Below, in pieces: positions 8,950 to 15,748 of a DNA stretch of 20,149 bases. The translations under genes and the position numbers were made by a program. The notes beneath the pieces are model-generated. The model saw only the letters and a list, made by a program, of their open reading frames with translations, had not been told where the DNA came from and made no database searches. The number at the start of each line of letters is the position of its first letter. Position 1 is the first letter of the stretch. Origin of the DNA: a virus; IMG/VR virus record IMGVR_UViG_3300044225_002299, positions 1 to 20,149 of that record; one strand, 5' to 3'.

Positions 8950-9471
8950 CTATTTTAAGAAAAAATCAAAAGAAATAATCCTTTTTTTAAACTTAAGCTT
9001 ATTTGGCTCAGTGTAATGTAATAGGAATTGAGGCACTATCATTATATCACCTTCCTCTACAGAGGGACTATAAGATCTAGTCATATCTTTTTCACTATTC
9101 CAAGGTTGTATGTAATTTGTTTTAGGAGAATCTTTTTTCATTCTTAAATAAATAATACCAGAATAACCTTGAGAACTGTGATTATGAGGAATGTGATAAT
9201 CACCTTTATTATAAGTTACAGACCAGGCGTGTTTAATATTTATTTCTTTATTATATCTAGCTTTTATTAAACTAAATTCATCTTTAAATATTTCTTTTAA
9301 TTGCCAAGTAAAATCAGCTTTGTTTCTATTACTATTAAAATTACTAATAGGCATCTCTGGATATTGTTTTAATATTTCTTCTATGTGTTCTCTTTTATTT
9401 TTAAAATTACAACATTTTATTTTAAAAAACTCTATTTTAAATGCAGGAGTTATTTCATATTTTATTTTCAT
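8950..9471 (-). CDS. 2OG-Fe(II) oxygenase family protein, HxH type
   Basis: A 173-residue protein and last gene of the cassette. YHIPHNHSSQGYSGIIYLR (92-110) carries the HxH motif H96-N-H98 followed by the SG-x-I-Y-L strand. VPQFLLHYTEP gives distal H152 and FKKRIISFDF gives R164. It resembles the HxH oxygenase at 11084-11716 and the PF13759 group, but the rest is divergent. The N-terminal 60 residues are Lys/Asn/Phe-rich with two adjacent Cys (20-21). As in the other HxH protein, the usual carboxylate ligand is missing at +2. A weak AGAAG precedes the ATG, which overlaps the upstream stop by 4 bases. A 15-base gap then leads to the nozzle gene, where the structural module resumes. Confidence 0.78.
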   Translation of the reverse strand: MKIKYEITPAFKIEFFKIKCCNFKNKREHIEEILKQYPEMPISNFNSNRNKADFTWQLKEIFKDEFSLIKARYNKEINIKHAWSVTYNKGDYHIPHNHSSQGYSGIIYLRMKKDSPKTNYIQPWNSEKDMTRSYSPSVEEGDIMIVPQFLLHYTEPNKLKFKKRIISFDFFLK

Positions 9472-10079
9472 TCACTTCTTTTAAACCATGAAGGTAATCC
9501 CAAATGTTTACGTCTATCAAATATGTTTTTATCAGCTCCCGGTGTTTTACGATTATTATAATGTAAAAAAACTTGCACACAATCTTTACCTCTAAAAACT
9601 TCTCGCCAGTGTTCTAAATCACATCCTTTATAAACTAACATATCTCCTGGATTTAAATCTACTTTAATTTTTTTATTATTTGATTTAAGGTATATGGGCC
9701 ATTTATCTCCACCTAAATTCATGGTGGTTGATATCTCACAACTAAATCTATCAGTATGTTTTTTTAATACGTCACCTTTTTTATATATTCTAGCGTATGA
9801 ATAAGAAGGGTTTAATTTTAATCCTGTTGCTTTTTCCATTATAGGTTGACATAACAACAATAAAGTTTCCATTGCTATATCAGAATAATGTGAATATGTA
9901 TTAGGCACTTGTGAATCGCTCCAAACACCCCATTCATTTGTAAAAGGCGATATGTATCCTGTATCAAAAAAAGTTCTAGCTACTTGTCTTTTTAATAAAA
10001 AATAGTTAGCAATAAATATTGCTAAATCTTCCTTAATAGCGTTTTTAATAATTGTGTATTTATTTTTTTTAAAACTCAT
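9468..10079 (-). CDS. Fe(II)/2OG oxygenase family protein
   Basis: A 203-residue protein. SYARIYKKGDVLKKHTDRFSCEIS contributes H108-T-D110, and CDLEHWREVFRGKDCVQVFLHYN supplies distal H157. No Arg sits 10-11 residues after H157; nearby candidates for the 2OG carboxylate are R163 or K165, with Q169 in the following strand. The LEHWREVF...QVFLHY pattern is familiar from a distinct subgroup of 2OG oxygenases, so the shift may be family-normal. NLGGDKWPIYL is the expected strand between the motifs. The C-terminal HLGLPSWFKR lies outside the core fold. It shares one base with the preceding stop, has no SD, and overlaps the next gene by 4 bases. Confidence 0.84.
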   Translation of the reverse strand: MSFKKNKYTIIKNAIKEDLAIFIANYFLLKRQVARTFFDTGYISPFTNEWGVWSDSQVPNTYSHYSDIAMETLLLLCQPIMEKATGLKLNPSYSYARIYKKGDVLKKHTDRFSCEISTTMNLGGDKWPIYLKSNNKKIKVDLNPGDMLVYKGCDLEHWREVFRGKDCVQVFLHYNNRKTPGADKNIFDRRKHLGLPSWFKRSE

Positions 10080-10564
10080 TAAAAATAATTAAAATTTATA
10101 GTTATTCTAATTTTACTATCACTACATCTAGAGCTTTTATGCTCTATACTTGGATCAAATAAAACAACTCTATTTTCTTTCGGTTCTACTGCTGTCTCTC
10201 CTTCTTTAAAATATGTGCAACCATTATTGTTGTTTATATACATAATACAACCTTTATGATTAAAAGGCAAATCATAATGAAAATTATTATAAGTCATTTT
10301 TTCAACTTTTGTGTGAAGATTGCCTTTTATTCTAATCAAACTTTTAATTTTTAATTTGTTTAACGTATTTACCCATAGATTAAAAAAGCTACTTTGTGGT
10401 TGAAGATCATTATAAAAATTGTGATTAAAATAAAATTTATTTTTTTCTGAAGGTTTAGATATATAGTCATGATAAAACCAAGGGAATTGATCACTCATTA
10501 AAGTATTTTGTATTTGACTAAATTCTTTTTTTGGTAAAAAATTATCTATTATTTTAATAGTCAT
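10079..10564 (-). CDS. Fe(II)/2OG oxygenase, small phage type
   Basis: A 161-residue protein with H96-Y-D98 (NNFHYDLPF), distal H142 (VVLFDPSIEHKSSR) and R153 (SKIRITINFN), the standard 2-His-1-carboxylate and 2OG-binding arrangement. IKIIDNFLPKKEF at the N-terminus matches the opening strand-helix of small oxygenases in T4-like marine phages, where they are common accessory genes of unknown substrate. At 161 residues it is near the lower size limit for the fold. The start overlaps the preceding stop by 4 bases without an SD, and the stop shares a base with the next ATG (TAATG). Predicted active. Confidence 0.83.
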   Translation of the reverse strand: MTIKIIDNFLPKKEFSQIQNTLMSDQFPWFYHDYISKPSEKNKFYFNHNFYNDLQPQSSFFNLWVNTLNKLKIKSLIRIKGNLHTKVEKMTYNNFHYDLPFNHKGCIMYINNNNGCTYFKEGETAVEPKENRVVLFDPSIEHKSSRCSDSKIRITINFNYF

Positions 10565-11094
10565 TTTACAATCATATTTAAATTAAATCTATGTTTGGAC
10601 TTAGTGCTAGCTATACCTTTGTGCCAAATATTACTGGGAAAAATTAAAGCTTGCCCCTCTATGCTAGGATAAAATTTATTATTTATTTCAGTCCCACCAT
10701 CATTAGTATGTAAATTATATATAATAGAATAATAACCATCTTCTAATTCATCTTTATGCAAAGCAGCTTTTGAAGAGGTGTCATAATAATTCCAATAAAG
10801 CCTGTATAAAGTTTGTATTGTTTTAAGTTTGTTTTTAATCGTATAAAAAATAATATCGCCATATAAATTAAGTGATGTGTTGATGTGAAGATTAAATTTT
10901 CTATCAAACGTTACATGAGAAAAACCTGCGTTATTTATATTTTTATCTAACATTTTATTTACATCTGTGTTTCGCTCTTCTCCTTCAAACCTTCCGGTGT
11001 CGCTTGCTATTTTCCATCTAGCTTCATTTATTAAAATTTGAATAATGTCTTTGTTGGTTTGAAAAGGAAGAATGTTATTAATTTTAGTTACCAT
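10561..11094 (-). CDS. Fe(II)/2OG oxygenase-fold protein
   Basis: A 177-residue protein starting MVTKINNILPF. A longer frame opens upstream at 11178, but that extension lies entirely within the preceding oxygenase gene and reads as its shadow, so I choose the ATG at 11094 with an 11-base overlap. Predicted cofactor residues are H113-K-D115, distal H158 (LIFPSNIWHKG) and R169 (KSKHRFNLN). NDGGTEI between the motifs fits the GGxL/T strand of prolyl-hydroxylase-like folds. The first 80 residues are Lys/Asn-rich and contain an RWKIASDTGRFEGEE segment of unknown role. The stop overlaps the next ATG by 4 bases. The cofactor set looks complete, so it could be active. No substrate can be inferred. 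Confidence 0.8.
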   Translation of the reverse strand: MVTKINNILPFQTNKDIIQILINEARWKIASDTGRFEGEERNTDVNKMLDKNINNAGFSHVTFDRKFNLHINTSLNLYGDIIFYTIKNKLKTIQTLYRLYWNYYDTSSKAALHKDELEDGYYSIIYNLHTNDGGTEINNKFYPSIEGQALIFPSNIWHKGIASTKSKHRFNLNMIVK

Positions 11095-11716
11095 CTTTAG
11101 CCATATCTTTAGGAACAGCTTGTATGTTCCAATGTATAAATCTAAATGGTTCAATGCCATGATCAACTGTAAATTCATGTTCTAAGTATCCTGGAAATAT
11201 TACAAGTGATCCTGGTTTTGGTTTAAAATGAATTATTTCTGAACCAGGAGCAAGTTGAACATTAGGTTTCATTTTTAATTTAGTTGCTCTTGCGCCTGTT
11301 CTTGGTTCATGAAACCTTGGATAAGAAGTTTTATCACTACACTTTAAAAAATAAAAACCTGATACATGTTGATTCCAATGTATATGTGCTGAGTGATGAC
11401 CACCACCTTTTTTAGCAAACTCTTGCACCCACATTTCACTAAATATAGTTGCGTATTGTGACATATCAAAACCTTGGTGATCTAAAAACTCCCATGATTT
11501 TTGTCCAATGTAATCTCTAAAACTTACAAAATCAGGATCTCTCGTCAATGGGGTTGAGTGATAAGATCTACCAAAGTCACCATTTTGTTTTATATATTCT
11601 TTTTCTCTTTTACGAGCATCCAAAATATATTTATTACTTGCTTTATTTAATGATTTAATAAATTCTGGTTTATCTTCTACCCAAATAGGTGTTTCAAAAT
11701 GATTAGTTGTATGCAT
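11084..11716 (-). CDS. 2OG-Fe(II) oxygenase family protein, HxH type
   Basis: A 210-residue protein that resembles the putative 2OG-Fe(II) oxygenase family PF13759: an N-terminal FETPIW, then SAHIHWNQHVSGFYFL (109-124), PRFHEPR, and SLVIFPGYLEHEF. Predicted iron ligands are H111 and distal H180, with R192 (FRFIHWN) for 2OG. Position +2 after H111 is His113, not Asp/Glu, so the classical carboxylate ligand is absent or supplied elsewhere; the HxH pattern is, as I recall, normal for this group. Its start lies 14 bases inside the halogenase gene, and its end overlaps the next gene by 11 bases, suggesting co-expression with the halogenase. Length is typical of phage members. The substrate is unknown. 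Confidence 0.85.
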   Translation of the reverse strand: MHTTNHFETPIWVEDKPEFIKSLNKASNKYILDARKREKEYIKQNGDFGRSYHSTPLTRDPDFVSFRDYIGQKSWEFLDHQGFDMSQYATIFSEMWVQEFAKKGGGHHSAHIHWNQHVSGFYFLKCSDKTSYPRFHEPRTGARATKLKMKPNVQLAPGSEIIHFKPKPGSLVIFPGYLEHEFTVDHGIEPFRFIHWNIQAVPKDMAKDGN

Positions 11717-13121
11717 TTTTTATATACTTCTTATGACTAATTGTTTCTACTTTATTATTCCATTCTTTTTGTTTTTTAATTCTGTCGTATAAATAATTTT
11801 TATACTTTTTTGACAAATTATCAAATTCTTTTTTTATTAATTTTACATCAAATAAATTTAATTCTTTTAATATTATTGAAAAATTTTCAGACTTAAATAA
11901 ATTATATTCACAGTTAAAATCCTCTTTTATTGGAAGCCTCTTTTTCCATGTTTTTAAATTATGTTTTAAACTTTCGGGTAAGTTACATTTATAATCTTTC
12001 CAAAATTTACTATCTCTTTTATTTGTTAAATAATGTAATAAAACAAAGTCTCTAATATTTTCTACAATTATTTTAAATTTTTTATTGTATAAATCTATAT
12101 CTGTTTGATTATAATTTATTATTAAATGCATCAAAATAAAAGCTTGTTGTATAGATGTCCCTATAGAAGATGCTTCTAAAGGTTCAATAAAACTAGAACT
12201 TAAACCTGTTGCAACACAATTTCCTATCCAGGCTTTATCTAAAGCACCTGCTTCAAATTTTATATTTTTCCCTATTTTTATTTTTTGACCTAAATAATCT
12301 TCACACTCTTGTTTTGCTTGATCTGCATTTATGTATTTATTATTAAAAACATAACCATTTCCCCAACGTCCATTTGTTGGTATTCTCCACATCCAACCCG
12401 AAGACATTGCCTTAGCTGTCGTGTAAGGTGTGTATTCTAATGTATCTTCTGTAGGAAAAGCTATGGCTTCGTTCATAGGTAAATATTTTTTGTAAGATTT
12501 CCATTTAGCACCTAATTTAGAAATCAATAATTTTTTAAAACCTGTGCTATCGATATAAAAATCATATTTGTATTTTTTATTTTTACTTTCAATACTTTGT
12601 ATATTATTTTGTTTTATGTTTACTTTAATAATTTTATCTGTGTAAATATTAATATTATTTGTCTTACATTTTTTAAGTAAAAATTTATTTAATTTAAAAG
12701 TATCAAAATGATATTGATTTGTTGGATCAGATGGAGTTACTAAATTATTCCATGCATGAGGATCTGTATATTCTTTTGATCTTAATTTATTAGCTACGGC
12801 AAAAGCATATCCCCCTAAATAATGAGCAAATTTTAAATTAGCAAAAGATCCATACGTGTTATGATAATAATCGTGATCAGTCCAATTTTTAAACATAATG
12901 CCTCCTTTCATAGTAGCGCCAGTTTCTTTAATTAATTCTTCTTCACTAATATTAGTAAATTTCATAAAATCAGACCAGTGTTCGGTGGTTCCTTCTCCAA
13001 CACCTATGATACCTATTTCGTCAGATTTTATTATATCTATTTGAATAAATTCAAACCTTGATTTAAGAATTAAAGCAGTTATTAAACCAGCCGTGCCTCC
13101 ACCTACAATTAATACTTTCAT
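11703..13121 (-). CDS. Flavin-dependent halogenase (tryptophan halogenase family)
   Basis: A 472-residue protein. It has an N-terminal FAD-binding GxGxxG (VGGGTAG, residues 6-12), the predicted catalytic Lys at K72 (TGATMKGGIMFKNW), the halogenase signature W-x-W-x-I-P (GWMWRIP, residues 242-248) and FIEPLEAS (311-318), whose E316 matches the catalytic Glu of PrnA-type enzymes. The Ser that follows this Glu in PrnA is Ala317 here. Such enzymes use FADH2, O2 and halide to form hypohalous acid, which is guided to Lys for electrophilic halogenation. They need a flavin reductase, and none is in this window. A cyanophage halogenase (VirX1) that prefers iodide is a precedent for viral members. The start overlaps the preceding stop by 4 bases; the 3' end overlaps the next gene by 14. 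Residue equivalences are from memory of the family. Confidence 0.92.
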   Translation of the reverse strand: MKVLIVGGGTAGLITALILKSRFEFIQIDIIKSDEIGIIGVGEGTTEHWSDFMKFTNISEEELIKETGATMKGGIMFKNWTDHDYYHNTYGSFANLKFAHYLGGYAFAVANKLRSKEYTDPHAWNNLVTPSDPTNQYHFDTFKLNKFLLKKCKTNNINIYTDKIIKVNIKQNNIQSIESKNKKYKYDFYIDSTGFKKLLISKLGAKWKSYKKYLPMNEAIAFPTEDTLEYTPYTTAKAMSSGWMWRIPTNGRWGNGYVFNNKYINADQAKQECEDYLGQKIKIGKNIKFEAGALDKAWIGNCVATGLSSSFIEPLEASSIGTSIQQAFILMHLIINYNQTDIDLYNKKFKIIVENIRDFVLLHYLTNKRDSKFWKDYKCNLPESLKHNLKTWKKRLPIKEDFNCEYNLFKSENFSIILKELNLFDVKLIKKEFDNLSKKYKNYLYDRIKKQKEWNNKVETISHKKYIKNAYN

Positions 13122-13729
13122 TTAAATGGTTTTCCCAAATTCCAAGTAACTAAACTATATCTAGTTCCAGAAGTTACAGGTCTTACTCGGTGCCAAAGGT
13201 GTGATGGAAAAACAATAATAGAACCTTTAGTTAATATTTCTTTTGCTTGAACTACGTGTTTTTTTTCCTCTCTTTTATTAGGCTCATAATTTCTAAAATC
13301 AAATTCTAATTCACCACCCTCATATTCAGATCCATCTGTTAATTGACATGTAATAGATAACTTTCTAACTTTACCACATAACAAAGGATGATTTGTATCA
13401 TCATAAGGTTTTTCCCAACTATCACAATGCCAATCATAATATTGACCAATTTTATATTTAGTAAATTGAATATCTTCTGAACAGTCCCAATCAAAATTCC
13501 AACCTGCGTTTTCATTTGCTCTATGAATATATGGATGTATTTCTTTATATACCCAAGGATCAGTTATCCAAGCAACGTCAGAATTTCTTGGTATAAATTT
13601 TAAATGTTGATTTTTGTTTCCGGTGCGTGCTTTAAACTCTTTAAGACTTAAACCATATCTTATTACTTCATCACAAAATCTAGATGACAACGCTGATTTA
13701 AAAACCCAATATTTATTTTCTAAATTCAT
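13118..13729 (-). CDS. Fe(II)/2OG oxygenase, prolyl-4-hydroxylase/PKHD-like
   Basis: A 203-residue protein with a complete set of predicted cofactor residues: H101-C-D103 (YYDWHCDSW), distal H180 in FPSHLWHRV and 2OG-binding R190 (TSGTRYSLVTW). The core matches small phage and bacterial prolyl-4-hydroxylase-like enzymes that hydroxylate protein side chains or small molecules with O2 and 2OG, releasing succinate and CO2. The EGGELEF stretch between the iron motifs is typical of the PKHD-type group. Length is normal for a single-domain member. It abuts the preceding gene and overlaps the halogenase gene by 4 bases (ATGA), with no SD at its own start. Substrate is unknown. It is the best candidate for an active 2OG enzyme here. 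Confidence 0.88.
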   Translation of the reverse strand: MNLENKYWVFKSALSSRFCDEVIRYGLSLKEFKARTGNKNQHLKFIPRNSDVAWITDPWVYKEIHPYIHRANENAGWNFDWDCSEDIQFTKYKIGQYYDWHCDSWEKPYDDTNHPLLCGKVRKLSITCQLTDGSEYEGGELEFDFRNYEPNKREEKKHVVQAKEILTKGSIIVFPSHLWHRVRPVTSGTRYSLVTWNLGKPFK

Positions 13730-14245
13730 TTATAAAATTTTATAAGTTATACAATGTATAAAGTTTGATTTTTCTTTTTGTTTATTTTCTATGTAATACA
13801 TACATGAGGAAGGAAACATAATAAATTTATTATTTTCTAAAGTTATATTCCATTGTTTATCTAAATATTTATTATCTTTATATTTTACTCTTACAGTGCA
13901 ATCTTCTGCTCTAACACCATATAATAAGATATAATCAGGTGATTTTAATACGTCATCATAATCAACATGACAAAAAGGTTTTGAAGTTTCTAATGGATTA
14001 TACTCAGTTCCCCAGCTTTTAATATTTTCTACAACTAAATCATATTCAACAAAACAGTGTTCTATAATATATGAATTAAGAATATCAAAAGGTGGACAAG
14101 GTATAAAATCTTGGTTTTTTGTATCAGCATAAACTTCATGAAGTAATAATTGATCTCTATCTATTTTCCAATTTGATGGTAATTTTATATCACCATAATA
14201 TAGAGATGTTTCACTTAATACTTTCTTATTAATTAATTTTTTCAT
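13730..14245 (-). CDS. Degenerate 2OG-oxygenase-like protein
   Basis: A 171-residue protein. I place it in the double-stranded beta-helix 2OG oxygenase superfamily by comparison with its downstream neighbour. FCHVDYDD (92-98) matches the HxD metal-binding step (H93, D95), and FIMFPSSCMYYI (141-152) aligns with IIVFPSHLWHRV. In that alignment the distal metal His is replaced by Tyr150, and the 2OG-binding Arg position falls on K159/S160. If the alignment holds, two of the usual iron/cosubstrate contacts are lost, suggesting a non-catalytic or altered member. It opens the AT-rich cassette, starts inside a hairpin, has no SD, and its stop abuts the next ATG (TAAATG). The family call is tentative. 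The N-terminal 80 residues are unrecognised. Confidence 0.62.
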   Translation of the reverse strand: MKKLINKKVLSETSLYYGDIKLPSNWKIDRDQLLLHEVYADTKNQDFIPCPPFDILNSYIIEHCFVEYDLVVENIKSWGTEYNPLETSKPFCHVDYDDVLKSPDYILLYGVRAEDCTVRVKYKDNKYLDKQWNITLENNKFIMFPSSCMYYIENKQKEKSNFIHCITYKIL

Positions 14246-14264
14246 TTCTTTTTAAGAAACGAAA
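14240..14264 (-). promoter_or_regulatory. Hairpin covering the start of the first cassette gene
   Basis: The mRNA can form an 11-pair stem, including one G-U pair, with a 3-base loop. One arm is 14254-14264 and the other 14240-14250. The ATG at 14245-14243 is inside the second arm. The stem is mostly A-U, so only moderately stable. No U-run follows, so it is not an intrinsic terminator. It may lower initiation at the entry to the cassette. Confidence 0.5.
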
Positions 14265-14268
14265 CAGT

Positions 14269-14736
14269 TTATACACCGTTATTAACTATTACCCATCCTG
14301 TATTGTTATCGGCTTGATAAGCATCCTCATCCCACTTATGAATCCAATCATGAGTTTGAGCAGCATTCTGGCTTTCCTGTGTCGTATCTAATTCTGGTTT
14401 GTTATTGTGGGGTGCATCCCAATCTGCGGTTGTAGTATTTTTAACCCAACTTGGATAAGGTTGTACGGGCCAAAATATTTGATTAGCCTCATCCCACGTG
14501 CTTCCTTTACCTGCAAAATTTCCTCTAAAAGGAGTTCCACCTAAAAAGTGTTTATTACGTAATGTGTTGTAAGAAGTTTGAATCCATTTATCAGCAGGCC
14601 AATTAGCAATTTTTTGTAAAAATGCTTGACCAATGCTTTCTGTTTCTACTCCTTCACTATTACTTGTGTCTTTATCAGCTACTACAAGAACTGTTAGAAC
14701 AACATTGTTATCATTTATTTTTGCAAAATGTGCCAT
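14269..14736 (-). CDS. Trp-rich structural protein of unknown function (marine phage type)
   Basis: A 155-residue protein beginning MAHFAKINDNNVVLTVLVV, an opening I recognise from small proteins of cyanophages and other marine phages near tail fibre genes; none has a function known to me. It has an N-terminal beta strand pair, then WPADKWIQTSYNT, FLGGTPFRGNFAGKGSTWDE and WPVQPYPSWVKN. Trp, Pro and Asn are abundant and the protein is acidic. It starts 4 bases after the glycine-rich gene's stop with no clear SD, so it is probably translated by coupling. It is the last gene before the oxidative cassette. A small fibre-associated or capping protein is plausible, from context only. Confidence 0.75.
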   Translation of the reverse strand: MAHFAKINDNNVVLTVLVVADKDTSNSEGVETESIGQAFLQKIANWPADKWIQTSYNTLRNKHFLGGTPFRGNFAGKGSTWDEANQIFWPVQPYPSWVKNTTTADWDAPHNNKPELDTTQESQNAAQTHDWIHKWDEDAYQADNNTGWVIVNNGV

Positions 14737-14740
14737 ATGT

Positions 14741-15736
14741 TTATGCTTTAAATTGATACCTCACTATTACAACACCTGATCCACCGGTTACGGGTCCTTG
14801 GTTTTCACCACCTCCCGCGCCTCCGCCAGTATTAGCCGTTCCGCCCGAAGAAGAACTATTTCCTGAACCGCCGCCACCCACTCCGGGTTGAGCTCCTGGG
14901 TTTCCGCCGCCTCGTTGATCAGCGCCTCCTGCGCCTCCTCCTGCAAAATATCTTAAAGAACCATTTGGTCCTGGTGTTCCAAAACAAGAACTTGTTGTAA
15001 TAGCTGTGCCTTCGCCAGCTCCAGCCGCACCTCCTTGGTTACTTGAGGCTCCGCCGCCAGCCGCTCCTGCTCCGCCGCCGCCTCCACCAGCTCCATTGTG
15101 AGATCCGCCGGATCCAGGTCCTCCATTGTTTCCTTGACCTGGTGGACTTGCTGAACCCGGTGAACCTCCGCCACCGGCTCCTCCGCCTGATCCTCCATCT
15201 CGTTGATCAGGGTTATTAGTTGAGGCTGCTCCTCCGCCACCACCAGTTGAGGTTACACTAAATCCTGATGAATTACTTCCACGTTGTCCACATCCAGGGC
15301 CTCCAGGGCTTCCAGACCCTATAACTATGGGATAGCCTTGAACTGAAACAGGCACCGCCGATACTCCTGAACCATAAGGACTAGCTGTGTAACAACCAGA
15401 AGCTGCACCAGAAGAGGCTTTAAAACCTCCTGCTCCGCCGCCTCCAGATTTATGGTTTGCTGCACCGCCACCGCCAGCGATAATTAAATAGTCTACGTTA
15501 TTGTTAGCAGGCACCAGAGCTCTAGCTACACAAAAAGTTCCAGAGCTAGTAAAAATATGAATTTTATGAGATCCACATTCTATTACAGTGTTTCCTCCAG
15601 TTGCGCATATAAAATCTGTACAAACCCCACCAGCAGAACCAAATCCTAAAATTTGATAACCAAATGATTTACCTTTACGGGATTGTATGTCTTTTGTGTT
15701 CTTACCTATTGTAAGTTTATTTTTGATATCTCTCAT
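14741..15736 (-). CDS. Glycine-rich adhesin-like protein
   Basis: A 331-residue protein. Residues 1-80 are an ordinary N-terminal domain with several cysteines (C39, C44, C54, C69). VDYLIIAGGGG (81-91) begins a long glycine-rich region to about residue 315, dominated by GGGGAGG, GGPGSGG and GGGNPG runs, and the protein ends GVVIVRYQFKA. The VDYL-AGGGG start and VIVRY ending are hallmarks of a glycine-rich family frequent in marine phages. T-even-like phage adhesins show that such segments can form polyglycine-II helix bundles used for receptor binding; transfer of that fold here is inference. Its DNA is locally GC-rich from Gly codons. The start has a weak AAGG SD 8 bases upstream. Confidence 0.8.
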   Translation of the reverse strand: MRDIKNKLTIGKNTKDIQSRKGKSFGYQILGFGSAGGVCTDFICATGGNTVIECGSHKIHIFTSSGTFCVARALVPANNNVDYLIIAGGGGAANHKSGGGGAGGFKASSGAASGCYTASPYGSGVSAVPVSVQGYPIVIGSGSPGGPGCGQRGSNSSGFSVTSTGGGGGAASTNNPDQRDGGSGGGAGGGGSPGSASPPGQGNNGGPGSGGSHNGAGGGGGGAGAAGGGASSNQGGAAGAGEGTAITTSSCFGTPGPNGSLRYFAGGGAGGADQRGGGNPGAQPGVGGGGSGNSSSSGGTANTGGGAGGGENQGPVTGGSGVVIVRYQFKA

Positions 15737-15748
15737 ATTCTATACCTT

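Noticed and set aside
11095-11178. 28-codon N-terminal extension of the 10561-11094 gene
   Set aside because: The extension lies wholly inside the preceding oxygenase gene and shows no family similarity. The ATG at 11094 gives an overlap like those of its neighbours.
8950-14245. SyrB2-type halogenating 2OG enzyme among the oxygenases
   Set aside because: Those have Ala or Gly in place of the iron-binding Asp. Every member here has HxD or HxH, so only the flavin enzyme is called a halogenase.
14953-15243. 96-residue minus-strand frame inside the glycine-rich gene
   Set aside because: It is a frame-shifted reading of glycine codons giving Glu/Gln/Val repeats, with no SD.
14741-15736. Collagen-like protein
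   Set aside because: There is no sustained G-x-y periodicity. The pattern is runs of glycine with Ala, Ser, Asn and Pro, and the VDYL and VIVRY ends point to the glycine-rich phage family.
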